DNA of 64,000 bases from Williamsia sp. CHRR-6 (GCF_018474015.1 NZ_JAHCSG010000001.1:1116001-1180000); one strand, 5' to 3'; shown: positions 1-7,100, counted from the stretch's first letter. A program made the numbers and translations. Notes: a model not told the origin generated them from the sequence alone.

Positions 1-231
1 GATCTCGTCGATGTCCCACGGCGTGCCGTCGGGCGACAGGGCGCCGGTGTGGAACGCGGCGTCGAAGGTGAACACCCGCCCGTAGCGACGCAGCCACGGG
101 ATCTGGCGTCCCCACGTGCGGCCGCGACCCATCAGTCCGTGCAGCAGAACGATGGCCGGGGCGTCATCACCGCGGCTGGTGCCGTGATCGCGCAGGCCCG
201 TTTCGGTCACGATCGATAGGATAGGAGACAT
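1..231 (-). CDS. alpha/beta hydrolase, N-terminal part (runs off the window)
   Basis: About 77 N-terminal residues are visible. The stretch VLLHGLMGRGRTW is the HG oxyanion-hole motif that opens alpha/beta-fold hydrolases; the nucleophile elbow and catalytic His lie outside the window, so the substrate is unknown. The first ATG (229-231) would overlap the start of the divergent mhuD by two bases; an in-frame GTG at 208-210 is an alternative start. A hydrolase gene divergent from mhuD matches the Rv3591c-Rv3592 arrangement of M. tuberculosis (from memory). Family assignment is fairly safe; function is not. Confidence 0.75.
   Translation of the reverse strand, partial: MSPILSIVTETGLRDHGTSRGDDAPAIVLLHGLMGRGRTWGRQIPWLRRYGRVFTFDAAFHTGALSPDGTPWDIDEI
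217..229 (+). promoter_or_regulatory. Leaderless-type -10 element before mhuD
   Basis: TAGGAT (217-222) fits TANNNT and is followed by seven bases and then ATG at 230, the spacing typical of leaderless mycobacterial transcripts. The spacer itself holds AGGAG (223-227), only two bases from the ATG but eight from an in-frame GTG at 236, so an SD-led GTG start is also possible. Confidence 0.5.
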
Positions 232-538
232 GGCCGTGGTGAAGATCAACGCAATCAGTGTTCCCGAAGGCGCAGGCCCCGAGCTGGAGAGGCGATTCTC
301 CAATCGTGCCCACACCGTCGACGGCACCCCCGGGTTCCTCGGTTTCCAGCTCCTTCGTCCCACCGCAGGGGAGAGCCGCTACTTCGTGGTCACGCAGTGG
401 GAGACCGAGGAAGCGTTCCAGACGTGGTCGGCGGGGCCGTCGCGCGAGGCCCACGCCGGCGAGCGCGCCAACCCGGTGTCCTCGGGCGCTGACCTGCTCG
501 AGTTCGAAGTCGTCCTCGACGCACGACCCAGCAACTGA
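230..538 (+). CDS. mhuD: Heme-degrading monooxygenase MhuD
   Basis: Small (102 aa) ferredoxin-fold antibiotic-biosynthesis-monooxygenase-type protein that closely resembles M. tuberculosis MhuD (Rv3592) through its whole length. MhuD opens the heme ring and releases iron without CO, giving mycobilins (family knowledge). The residues described for heme binding and catalysis are in place: Asn7, Phe23, Arg26, Trp66 and the heme-ligating His75. It would act in the cytosol as a dimer to recover iron from imported heme, in keeping with the siderophore and iron-transport genes later in the window. The start is ATG 230 or GTG 236. Only the start is in doubt. Confidence 0.93.
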   Translation: MAVVKINAISVPEGAGPELERRFSNRAHTVDGTPGFLGFQLLRPTAGESRYFVVTQWETEEAFQTWSAGPSREAHAGERANPVSSGADLLEFEVVLDARPSN

Positions 539-636
539 CCGCCGTCTCGGCGCCGAACCGACGCGCCGAAGGAAGCTGGCCGAGCCTTCCAACATCGAGG
601 CTGGTGGACGGTACGCACCAGGGTTACCTTGGAAGA

Positions 637-660
637 ATGCGCAATGGTTCGTCTCGATGA
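637..660 (+). CDS. Possible 7-codon leader peptide coupled to the LON-domain gene
   Basis: An ATG at 637 opens a seven-codon frame (MRNGSSR) whose TGA (658-660) overlaps the ATG of the next gene (657-659) as ATGA. Upstream, TACCTT (625-630) lies six bases before the ATG, as in leaderless promoters. This would place a very short translated leader directly in front of the LON-domain gene, which has no Shine-Dalgarno sequence of its own. No homologue is expected at this length, so the call rests on layout alone. Confidence 0.3.
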   Translation: MRNGSSR

Positions 661-1322
661 AGGATCCTTCCGAGGAGTCCAGGGCGGTTTCGCCGACACC
701 ATCGTTCCCCATGTTCCCACTGGGGATGGCGCTTCTACCTGGGGAGATCCTCCCCCTGCAGATCTTCGAGCCGCGGTATCGAACCATGCTCGTCGACTGT
801 CTGGCCCGGCCCGAACCCGCGTTCGGGGTGGTGCTCATCGAACGAGGCCATGAACTCGGCGGCGGCGACGAGCGCCACATGATCGCCACCGACGCCCACA
901 TCGTCGAACACCGCGTACGCGACGACGGCCGCGCGGTGTTGCGCTGCGTGGGGGCCGAGCGCCTGCGGGTGGTGGAGTGGCTACCCGACGACCCATACCC
1001 GGTGGCGACGGTGCAGCCGTTCCCCGACGGTGCTGTGGCCACCGCCGACACCCCCGCCTTGGAGGCCCGCTACGCCGCAGTGGCCGAGGACATCCGCAAC
1101 CTGTTCGAGCTGGTCCGGTCGGCTGGGCAGGCGCAAGCCACGTTCGACGACACCGTCTACGGCGACATCGACCGCAGCTACGCCTGGGCCGGGCAACTCC
1201 CGTTGGGCCAGGCCGACCGGTATGCGCTGCTGGCGGCCGAGTCGCCGGTCGAGCGGATCGGGGTCCTGGCCGAGGCGGTCGAATCCGTCACCGCGGCCAT
1301 CCAGTTCCAGTTGATGGACTGA
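657..1322 (+). CDS. LON substrate-binding-domain protein
   Basis: A 221-aa protein whose N-terminal two thirds match the Lon N-terminal substrate-binding (LAN/ASB) domain: FPLGMALLPGEILPLQIFEPRY and the later R-x-L-R-V core (VGAERLRVVEW). No AAA or Ser-Lys protease domain follows, so this is the stand-alone form common in actinobacteria, whose role is not established. ATG 657 overlaps the stop of a tiny leader frame; ATG 711 is a second possible start directly before the domain. The FKBP lipoprotein gene follows after 20 bases, suggesting co-transcription. Confidence 0.8.
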   Translation: MKDPSEESRAVSPTPSFPMFPLGMALLPGEILPLQIFEPRYRTMLVDCLARPEPAFGVVLIERGHELGGGDERHMIATDAHIVEHRVRDDGRAVLRCVGAERLRVVEWLPDDPYPVATVQPFPDGAVATADTPALEARYAAVAEDIRNLFELVRSAGQAQATFDDTVYGDIDRSYAWAGQLPLGQADRYALLAAESPVERIGVLAEAVESVTAAIQFQLMD

Positions 1323-1342
1323 CACCACATAGGGTCGTGGTC

Positions 1343-1945
1343 ATGCGACGCAGCCTGAAGATCTTCACCTCTGCCCTGGCCCTGACCACCACCGTCGGCC
1401 TCATCGCGGCCTGCGGATCGGACTCGAACGACTCGTCCTCTTCGTCGAGCACCGCGGCCGCCTCCACCGAGGCCGACACCACCGCCGCGCCTGCCCCCGA
1501 GCAGGCGCCGGCCCCCAAGGTGGGTACGCCCGGTTCGGCGGGGATCCCGGCCATCAAGGGCGGCGGCACCGACACCGAGACCGAGGCCACCATCGAGGCA
1601 GGTACCGGCACCCCGTCGGCGGACCTGTTGATCGCCGACATCAAGGTGGGCACCGGAGAGGTTGCGGCACTGAGCGATTCGGTCGACGTGCGCTACACCG
1701 GCGCGCTCTACACCGACGGCACCGTGTTCGACTCGTCGTGGAAGAACGGCAAAGACCCCGTCAACTTCCCGCTCAGCGGCGTGGTACCTGGTTTCGCCAA
1801 GGGCATCGAGGGCATGAAGGTGGGCGGCCGCCGCGAGATCGTGATCCCGCCGAACCTGGGCTACGGCGCCCAGGCCAACGGGCCCATCCCGGCCAGCTCG
1901 ACCCTCGTCTTCGTCGTCGACCTGGTGAAGCTGACCAAAGGCTGA
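1343..1945 (+). CDS. FKBP-type peptidyl-prolyl cis-trans isomerase, lipoprotein
   Basis: 200 aa. The N-terminus (MRRSLKIFTSALAL...LIAAC) is a signal peptide ending in a lipobox with Cys27, so the protein is exported and lipid-anchored. A Ser/Thr/Ala/Pro-rich linker to about residue 95 precedes an FKBP domain with the usual landmarks: VDVRYTGALYTDGTVFDSS, the VVPGF...GIEGMKVGG loop, PPNLGYG and the final LVFVVDLVKL strand. It should catalyse prolyl isomerisation in proteins outside the membrane. The start is ATG 1343, eight bases after AGGG; the gene probably shares a transcript with the LON-domain gene and ends at a strong hairpin. Confidence 0.92.
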   Translation: MRRSLKIFTSALALTTTVGLIAACGSDSNDSSSSSSTAAASTEADTTAAPAPEQAPAPKVGTPGSAGIPAIKGGGTDTETEATIEAGTGTPSADLLIADIKVGTGEVAALSDSVDVRYTGALYTDGTVFDSSWKNGKDPVNFPLSGVVPGFAKGIEGMKVGGRREIVIPPNLGYGAQANGPIPASSTLVFVVDLVKLTKG

Positions 1946-1951
1946 TCAGCG

Positions 1952-1989
1952 CCGGAGGTTGATCACCTCGTCTGCTGATCGACCTCCGG
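1952..1989. terminator. Bidirectional hairpin between convergent genes
   Basis: Arms 1952-1965 and 1976-1989 pair over 14 bp with a single G-T wobble around a 10-base loop. It starts just after the FKBP stop and ends 5 bases before the stop of the opposing ferredoxin gene, so it can terminate both transcripts. No U-tract is present, as is usual in high-GC actinobacteria. Confidence 0.7.
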
Positions 1990-1994
1990 GTGGC

Positions 1995-2183
1995 TCACTC
2001 GAGTGAGAGAGCCGCCTTCGGACAGTTGGCCACCACTTGGCGCAGCTCCTCGACGCGGTCGGCGGGCACCTCCTCCTGCAGGATGACCAGGTAGTCGTTG
2101 TCGTCGAGATCGAAAACGTCCGGGGCCATCCCGACACAGATGGCGTTGGACTCACACAGGTCGAAATCTGCCTTGATCCGCAT
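1995..2183 (-). CDS. 3Fe-4S-type ferredoxin with Asn in the cluster motif
   Basis: 62 aa, the size of the single-cluster ferredoxins that feed electrons to cytochromes P450 in actinobacteria. Three cysteines fit the pattern Cys10-x2-X-x2-Cys16 ... Cys-Pro (NCPKAAL). The variable fourth position (X13) is Asn rather than the common His or Cys, a variant known among mycobacterial ferredoxins and expected to tune redox potential. Asp and Glu dominate the surface, as in the family. ATG 2183 has AAGGGAG upstream. No P450 or matching reductase is adjacent; FprA at 49.8 kb is a candidate electron donor by family only. Confidence 0.88.
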   Translation of the reverse strand: MRIKADFDLCESNAICVGMAPDVFDLDDNDYLVILQEEVPADRVEELRQVVANCPKAALSLE

Positions 2184-2344
2184 GCGCGACGCACTCCCTT
2201 CACGCCCGGCGCCGGTCGCGCCGGGACTTCTCTCACACTAGTTCTCGCGCGCCCGCGGCGAGGGCCGACCGCACGCCGCGACTCGCCGAGCACGGTTGTC
2301 GTCAAAGCACCTCCGACCGATCGGCAACCGGACACAATGGTCCG

Positions 2345-3742
2345 GTGAACTACGTGCCGCCGACTGACGCGATCTTCCTGCTGGCCGAGTCGAGGGAACG
2401 GCCGATGCATGTCGGCGGGTTGCAGTTGTTCCGCACCCCCGACGGTGCGGGCCCCGACTTCGTCGCAGGCCTCATCGAGGAGATCCGCTCGCACCCGGTG
2501 CAGTGGCGTCAGTTCACCCGACGTCCCGCCGACCCGGTCGCCAGCTTCGGCAACGTGTGGTGGACCGAAGACGACGACGTGGACATGGAGTACCACGTAC
2601 GCCATTCCGCGGTGCCCCGCCCGGGTCGCATCCGCGAACTGTTCCAGCTCACGTCCCGCTGGCACGGAACACTTCTCGACCGTCATCGCCCACTGTGGGA
2701 GATGCACGTCGTGGAGGGCATCGAGGACAACCGCTTCGCGGTCTACACCAAACTGCACCATTCGCTGTTCGACGGGGTGTCGGCGCTGCGCATGAACGAA
2801 CGCGCGCTGTCCGAGGACCCCGACGACCCCGATTTCCGCACCCCGTGGGACCGCACGGTGAAGAAGTCGTTGCCCGCGACCACCAACGCCGGGATCACCC
2901 CGTTGTCGTTGATCCGCAACGCCGCCGCGCTCGGTGGCACCGCCCTGTCCGCCGGTGGGACCGCCGCCAGTTTCCTGCCCGCCTCCCTGAAGTTGCTCAA
3001 CTCGGCGCTGCGCGACAACCACTTCACCACGCCGTTCGACGCGCCGCGCACCATCCTCAACACCCCCATCGGCGGCTCGCGACGATTCGTGGCGCAGTCG
3101 TGGGAGATCGAGCGGGTGCAGTCGGTGGCCACCGCAGCCGGGGCCACGCTCAACGATGTGGTGCTGACGATGTGCAGCGGTTCGATCCGCCGATACCTGG
3201 TGGAGCACAACGCTCTTCCTGACAAATCGCTTACCGCGCTGGTGCCGGTGTCGTTGCGACGCAACGATCCTGAGGATTTCGGTGGCAACGCGGTCGGCGC
3301 CGTCATCGCCTCGCTGGCCACCGACGTCGCCGATCCCTTCGACCGGCTGTTGGCCATCCGCGAGTCGGTGCAGTCGGCCAAGCGGGTGATGTCCGAGCTC
3401 ACCCCGCATCAGATCCTGATGATGAGCCTGTTCAACATCTCTGGGCTCACCTTCACCCCCATCCCAGGATTCGTGTCGGTCACGCGACCACCGTTCAACA
3501 TCATCATCTCCAACGTGCCCGGCTTCCGAAATCGCAAGTATTGGAAGGGCGCTCCGCTCGAGGGCGTGTACCCCGCGTCGATCGTCATGGACGGTCAGGC
3601 GTTGAACATCACGTTGACCAGCAACGTCGACAAACTGGATTTCGGTATCACCGGGTGTCGGCGATCGGTGCCCAGCCTGCAACGGTTCATCCACCACCTG
3701 GAGGATTCGTTGGCCGAACTCGAAAAGGCCGTAGGCGCATAG
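2345..3742 (+). CDS. Wax ester synthase / diacylglycerol acyltransferase (WS/DGAT)
   Basis: 465 aa, the usual length. The active-site motif HHxxxDG is present as HHSLFDG (residues 138-144), preceded by the conserved PLWEMHVVEG; the C-terminal half carries SNVPG (in NIIISNVPGF) and the NITLTS strand typical of the family. It transfers acyl groups from acyl-CoA to diacylglycerol or long-chain alcohols, making storage triacylglycerol or wax esters at the membrane/lipid droplet. The start is GTG 2345; CACAAT six bases upstream could be a leaderless -10. The gene is followed by an unrelated GNAT gene after about 30 bases. Mycolata carry many paralogues, so the exact substrate is open. Confidence 0.93.
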   Translation: MNYVPPTDAIFLLAESRERPMHVGGLQLFRTPDGAGPDFVAGLIEEIRSHPVQWRQFTRRPADPVASFGNVWWTEDDDVDMEYHVRHSAVPRPGRIRELFQLTSRWHGTLLDRHRPLWEMHVVEGIEDNRFAVYTKLHHSLFDGVSALRMNERALSEDPDDPDFRTPWDRTVKKSLPATTNAGITPLSLIRNAAALGGTALSAGGTAASFLPASLKLLNSALRDNHFTTPFDAPRTILNTPIGGSRRFVAQSWEIERVQSVATAAGATLNDVVLTMCSGSIRRYLVEHNALPDKSLTALVPVSLRRNDPEDFGGNAVGAVIASLATDVADPFDRLLAIRESVQSAKRVMSELTPHQILMMSLFNISGLTFTPIPGFVSVTRPPFNIIISNVPGFRNRKYWKGAPLEGVYPASIVMDGQALNITLTSNVDKLDFGITGCRRSVPSLQRFIHHLEDSLAELEKAVGA

Positions 3743-3761
3743 CTACTGGCCGGTAACGATC

Positions 3762-3774
3762 TAGAGTGACCTCT
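3762..3774 (+). promoter_or_regulatory. Leaderless-type -10 element before the GNAT gene
   Basis: TAGAGT (3762-3767) plus seven bases leads into ATG 3775. This favours ATG 3775 over the GTG at 3766, which lies inside the -10 element. Confidence 0.45.
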
Positions 3775-4440
3775 ATGACCGATCATGACCGCGCTGCCGC
3801 TCGCCGAGAGATCACCCACGCGCTGCTGACCGCCCTCGAACGGCGGCACGAGGTGCTCGACACCATCGTCGAGGCCGACGACCGCGCCGCGTCGGTGGGC
3901 GCGGTGGCCCAGCTACTCGGGGTGTCCACGCTCGGAGCCGAGGCGATCATGGGGATGTCGTTCGCGGACCTGACCAAGACCGCGCGCAAACGCAACTCCG
4001 AGGAGCTCGACGACCTCAACTCGCAGCTCAGCTTCACCCAGGCCGAGCGTCCGGCCAGCACCGCCGAGAACTTCGACCTACGGCCGTTCGACCCCGACGC
4101 CGACTCTGACCTCTTCGCCGCCCGCACCACCGAGATCGGTTCGGCAGGTGACGGATCTGGTTCCCCCGCAGGCGTTCTCGACGATGAGATCGCCTCGGCG
4201 AAGGATCGGATGTTCGCCGAGGAGGCCGCCTGGTTCGTCGCACTCGAGGGGTCGGACAAGGTGGGGCTGGTGTTCGGTGAACTCACCGACGCCGGTGAGG
4301 TGAGCGTCCGCATCTGGATCCACCCCGAGCACCGCAAGAAGGGCTACGGCACCGCCGCACTGCGCAAGTCGCGTAGCGAGATGGCGTCGGTCTTTCCCGG
4401 TGTCCCGATGGTGATCCGCGCTCCCGGCGCACCCGCCTGA
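3775..4440 (+). CDS. GNAT acetyltransferase with a GyrA-like helical N-terminal region
   Basis: 221 aa. Residues about 5-80 (ALLTALERRHEVLDTIVEAD...LLGVSTLGAEAIMGM) resemble the coiled-coil end of the breakage-reunion domain of GyrA/ParC, where similar helices carry HILEGL...LDIDEIQAQAIL-type sequence. The C-terminal half is a GNAT fold with the acetyl-CoA pyrophosphate loop R-K-K-G-Y-G (HPEHRKKGYGTAAL). No topoisomerase catalytic Tyr is present. The fold assignments are supported by motifs; the acetyl acceptor and the purpose of the GyrA-like segment are unknown. Confidence 0.75.
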   Translation: MTDHDRAAARREITHALLTALERRHEVLDTIVEADDRAASVGAVAQLLGVSTLGAEAIMGMSFADLTKTARKRNSEELDDLNSQLSFTQAERPASTAENFDLRPFDPDADSDLFAARTTEIGSAGDGSGSPAGVLDDEIASAKDRMFAEEAAWFVALEGSDKVGLVFGELTDAGEVSVRIWIHPEHRKKGYGTAALRKSRSEMASVFPGVPMVIRAPGAPA

Positions 4441-4452
4441 GACCGCTCGCCC

Positions 4453-4495
4453 AGGTCGCGGCCGGTGTGCTGATCCGCACACCGGCCGCAGACCT
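4453..4495 (+). terminator. Strong intrinsic-type hairpin after the GNAT gene
   Basis: A perfect 13-bp stem (4458-4470 with 4477-4489, loop TGATCC) is extended outward by five more pairs (AGGTC/GACCT) across a one-base bulge. It separates the GNAT gene from the following TetR gene. Confidence 0.8.
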
Positions 4496-4546
4496 TGGTG
4501 CCGTTCTCAGGTCATGAACGTAGAATCCATGGCCTGAGGAGGGTGG

Positions 4547-5116
4547 ATGATGGCCGAACCGTTCGCCGTACGGCGTCGACTTCCCGCGCGCGCCGACGAA
4601 CTACTCGATGGCGCCATCCGCGCCTTCAGCCGCGGCGGCTACGACGGCACCTCCACCGCCGAGGTGGCCAAAGAGATGGGCGTCTCGCAGCCGTACGTGG
4701 TGAGCGCCTTCGGCAGCAAAGAAAGCCTGTTCATCGAGACACACCGCCACGCCACCGACAAGATGCTGGCGGCCTTTCGTTCGGCGAAGTCAGACGAGTT
4801 CGATCCATCCCGGGTCGGCATGGCCTACAAGGAGCTGGTGTTCAACCAGCCCGAGGCGCTGCGCATCTACAACTACGGTTTCGCGGCGGTGAAGTACCCG
4901 GCCATCGCCGCCGAGGTGCGCCGCGTGTTCGGGGAGGTGTGTCGCACCCTGGAGGACCTGGGCGCCACCACCGTGCAGATCCGTGACTTCCTGGCCCGCG
5001 GCTTCCTCATCAACGCCGTCCTGTCCTCCGAACTGCCCTCGCACGCAGACGATCTGGGCCTCACCGACTTCATCCTCGAAGTCTTCGGCAGCTCGAACAC
5101 CGTCCACAATCGTTGA
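4547..5116 (+). CDS. TetR/AcrR-family regulator
   Basis: 189 aa. The N-terminal helix-turn-helix is clear: AIRAFSRGGYDGTSTAEVAKEMGVSQPYVVSAFGSKESLF is the canonical TetR DNA-binding region (residues about 20-60). The ligand domain gives no specificity clue. The start is ATG 4547 or 4550, both behind GAGGAGGG (4536-4543); 4550 has the better spacing. A cluster of palindromes follows the gene and precedes a methyltransferase gene, so autoregulation or control of that neighbour is plausible but unproven. Confidence 0.88.
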   Translation: MMAEPFAVRRRLPARADELLDGAIRAFSRGGYDGTSTAEVAKEMGVSQPYVVSAFGSKESLFIETHRHATDKMLAAFRSAKSDEFDPSRVGMAYKELVFNQPEALRIYNYGFAAVKYPAIAAEVRRVFGEVCRTLEDLGATTVQIRDFLARGFLINAVLSSELPSHADDLGLTDFILEVFGSSNTVHNR

Positions 5117-5122
5117 CTCTCG

Positions 5123-5155
5123 CGGTATGGCACGATACCGTTATTGAGCAATAAC
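5123..5155. promoter_or_regulatory. Two abutting palindromes downstream of the TetR gene
   Basis: CGGTAT-N6-ATACCG (5123-5140) shares its last G with GTTATTGAGCAATAAC (5140-5155, 7-bp arms, 2-base centre). Both have operator geometry; the AT-rich second one stands out from the high-GC surroundings. They may bind the TetR product encoded immediately upstream. Confidence 0.4.
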
Positions 5156-5162
5156 AAGATCG

Positions 5163-5179
5163 CGGGAGGGTCCCTCCCG
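5163..5179. repeat. Perfect GC-rich palindrome
   Basis: CGGGAGGG and CCCTCCCG flank a single T. In RNA it would form a short hairpin. It lies between the operator-like palindromes and the larger hairpin. Confidence 0.5.
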
Positions 5180-5206
5180 TCGTCGGCCACCCCACGGGTC
5201 GACACA

Positions 5207-5243
5207 GTGAGCCTGATCGGTAGCCCCCACCGATCGGGCTCAC
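5207..5243 (+). terminator. 15-bp hairpin in the TetR-methyltransferase gap
   Basis: Arms 5207-5221 and 5229-5243 pair over 15 bp with one G-T wobble and a 7-base loop (AGCCCCC). It can terminate the TetR transcript; it ends about 17 bases before the -10 of the methyltransferase gene. Confidence 0.65.
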
Positions 5244-5259
5244 TTGCATATGTGGCGAC

Positions 5260-5271
5260 TACGCTGAAGCT
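5260..5271 (+). promoter_or_regulatory. Leaderless-type -10 element before the methyltransferase
   Basis: TACGCT (5260-5265) lies six bases before GTG 5272; no SD is present. Confidence 0.45.
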
Positions 5272-6033
5272 GTGTCCGAACCCGCACCGCTGCTGCACAC
5301 CAACCGCGACATGGCTTTGAGCTTCGGGGCCGAGGCCGAGAACTACGAGAAGTACCGACCCGACTTCCCCGACGACATGATGGACGCCGTCGCCGCCCTG
5401 GTCCCGGATGGATTGCGTCGTGCCCTCGACGTCGGCGCCGGAACCGGGAAGGCGGCCCGCGCGCTGATCGCCCGCGGGCTCGATGTGCTTGCGGTGGAAC
5501 CAGATCCGAAGATGGCCGCCATCGCCACACACTCCGGGGTGCGCGTGGAGATGGGCACTTTCGAGGACTGGGATCCCCGCGGGCGACAATTCGACCTCAT
5601 CACCTTCGCCCGGTCGTGGCACTGGGTCGACCCGGTGGTGGCGGTGGGAAAGCTGGGGACGATCGTGGCCCCGGGCGGTGCGGTGGCGCTGCTCTCCCAC
5701 GAGACCAGCTGGACTGCCTTCGACCGCCCCGCTGTCCGGGCGGTGGTCGATGAGCTGTTACCGCAACACGATTCGAAGAAGCGGCGACCCGACGACGAGA
5801 CCGCGTCCCAGTTCACCGCGGCCGGGTTCGAGGTGCGATTCGAGCGGTTCGAGATGAGTCAGACCACCTCCACCGAGGACTGGCTCGACACCGTGTTCAC
5901 CTACTCGCGGTTCTTGATCCTCGACACCGACACCAAGGCGCGGCTGCGTTCGGCGCTACGCGAGGCCGTAAACGCCGACACCCTGGAGCTGACCGGACAC
6001 CCCACAGCGCTGATCGCCCGGGCCGCCGCATGA
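5272..6033 (+). CDS. Class I SAM-dependent methyltransferase
   Basis: 253 aa. The glycine-rich SAM loop is LDVGAGTGKAARAL (about residues 47-60), followed by the acidic end of strand 2 (VLAVEPDP) and the FDLITFARSWHWVD segment typical of Methyltransf_11 proteins related to the UbiE/yeast Crg1 group. The N-terminal SFGAEAENYEKYRP is also characteristic. The substrate cannot be told from sequence. The gene converges on a MarR gene with a 13-base gap. Confidence 0.88.
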   Translation: MSEPAPLLHTNRDMALSFGAEAENYEKYRPDFPDDMMDAVAALVPDGLRRALDVGAGTGKAARALIARGLDVLAVEPDPKMAAIATHSGVRVEMGTFEDWDPRGRQFDLITFARSWHWVDPVVAVGKLGTIVAPGGAVALLSHETSWTAFDRPAVRAVVDELLPQHDSKKRRPDDETASQFTAAGFEVRFERFEMSQTTSTEDWLDTVFTYSRFLILDTDTKARLRSALREAVNADTLELTGHPTALIARAAA

Positions 6034-6046
6034 CGTGCGAGCGGGT

Positions 6047-6535
6047 TCAGGCGGAGGGGTCGGGCGGCTGATTCGCCTGTGCCACCCGACCTTCCAAGCG
6101 AGCTGTCACGATGTCGAGCACTGCGATGGCCGCTGCCAGCGTCGCCCGCTGATCGGCAGAGAGGTCGTCGATGATCTCGTCCAGAAGTCGACGACTGGTG
6201 GCGTCGTAGCGATCGAGCATCCGTAACGCCAGCGGCGTGGGCGCGAGCAGGACGCGCCGCTGGTCGCCGACGCCGGGCACCCGGGTCACATAACCTGCGG
6301 CGGTCAGGGCCCCGACGACATTACTCACCGTGGGTCGAGCCAGATGCAGTTCGGTGGCCAGCTCCCCCGAGCCCTGCGGTGAGCGTGCCGCCAACGCCCG
6401 CAGCACCTGGATCTGGGCTTCGGACAGGTCCAGCAGGCCGCCCGCCACGCGGGTGGACCGCAGGATCGCGCGGCGCAGCGGACCGATACTGCGGCCCAGG
6501 CCTGCCGCGATGTCGACCGGCTGTGACGTTCCCAT
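6047..6535 (-). CDS. MarR-family regulator, probably of phenolic acid decarboxylase
   Basis: 162 aa with a MarR winged helix: LSEAQIQVLRAL, helix-turn-helix GELATELHLARPTVSNVVGALTAAGYV and a wing RVPGVGDQRRVLLAPT. The start ATG 6535 has GGGAGG six bases upstream. It is transcribed divergently from the phenolic acid decarboxylase gene 37 bases away, and a palindrome lies between them. By analogy with other pad loci, where a PadR- or MarR-type repressor releases DNA on binding phenolic acids, it probably represses the decarboxylase and itself. Confidence 0.88.
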   Translation of the reverse strand: MGTSQPVDIAAGLGRSIGPLRRAILRSTRVAGGLLDLSEAQIQVLRALAARSPQGSGELATELHLARPTVSNVVGALTAAGYVTRVPGVGDQRRVLLAPTPLALRMLDRYDATSRRLLDEIIDDLSADQRATLAAAIAVLDIVTARLEGRVAQANQPPDPSA

Positions 6536-6552
6536 CGTCGACCTCCCACTAG

Positions 6553-6565
6553 TTTTGTGACAAAA
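6553..6565. promoter_or_regulatory. Putative MarR operator overlapping the decarboxylase promoter
   Basis: TTTTGTGACAAAA is a perfect palindrome (6-bp arms, one central base) and the only AT-rich patch in the divergent gap. It overlaps CAAAAT (6561-6566), a -10 candidate six bases before ATG 6573, so a bound repressor would block the decarboxylase promoter. Confidence 0.6.
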
Positions 6566-6572
6566 TTACCTT

Positions 6573-7100
6573 ATGGAACTTCACACGAGCGCCCACAACC
6601 CCACTCCCCCTCAGGATCTGTCGGGAATCGTCGGCCACCGGCTGATCTACACCTACGCCAACGGCTGGCAGTACGAGATGTACGTGAAGAACGCAACCAC
6701 CATCGATTACCGCATCCACACCGGAAACGTGGGCGGCCGCTGGGTGAAAGACCAGAAGGTCGAGATCTCTCAGCTCGTCGACGACGTGTACAAGATCGCC
6801 TGGGTGGAACCCACCGGAACCACCGTGTCCAACAACATCATTCCCAGCAGGCGACTGGTCCACGGCAACGCCTTCTTCCCGCGATGGGTGGAGGACGATC
6901 CGAAGAAGACGGTGTGCTTCCAGAACGACCACCTCGACCAGATCCAGGAGTACCGCGACGCCGGACCCACCTACCCCATCTGGTTCCTCACCGAGTTCGG
7001 CTACATCACGCTGTTCGAATTCGTTGGGGTGGACGACGAGTCGATCGTCTCGGTGGCACCGTCAGAGTTGCCCGCAGACTTCCTGGACCGCACCAACTGA
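6573..7100 (+). CDS. padC: Phenolic acid decarboxylase
   Basis: 175 aa, the usual length for the cofactor-free PAD family. Family signatures run throughout: [51 protein letters not shown], and the C-terminal [19 protein letters not shown]. The enzyme decarboxylates p-coumaric, ferulic and caffeic acids to vinyl phenols, detoxifying plant-derived phenolics. No SD precedes ATG 6573, and the -10-like CAAAAT at 6-base spacing suggests a leaderless message. Paired with the divergent MarR gene. Confidence 0.95.
   Translation: MELHTSAHNPTPPQDLSGIVGHRLIYTYANGWQYEMYVKNATTIDYRIHTGNVGGRWVKDQKVEISQLVDDVYKIAWVEPTGTTVSNNIIPSRRLVHGNAFFPRWVEDDPKKTVCFQNDHLDQIQEYRDAGPTYPIWFLTEFGYITLFEFVGVDDESIVSVAPSELPADFLDRTN

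Noticed and set aside
258-656. Upstream extension of the LON-domain frame
   Set aside because: The in-frame sequence before 657 overlaps mhuD out of frame and is Arg/Ser-rich without similarity.
167-1051. Long minus-strand open frames opposite mhuD and the LON-domain gene
   Set aside because: Arg/Ser/Pro-rich translation without domains; they are antisense shadows of well-supported genes, as expected in high-GC DNA.
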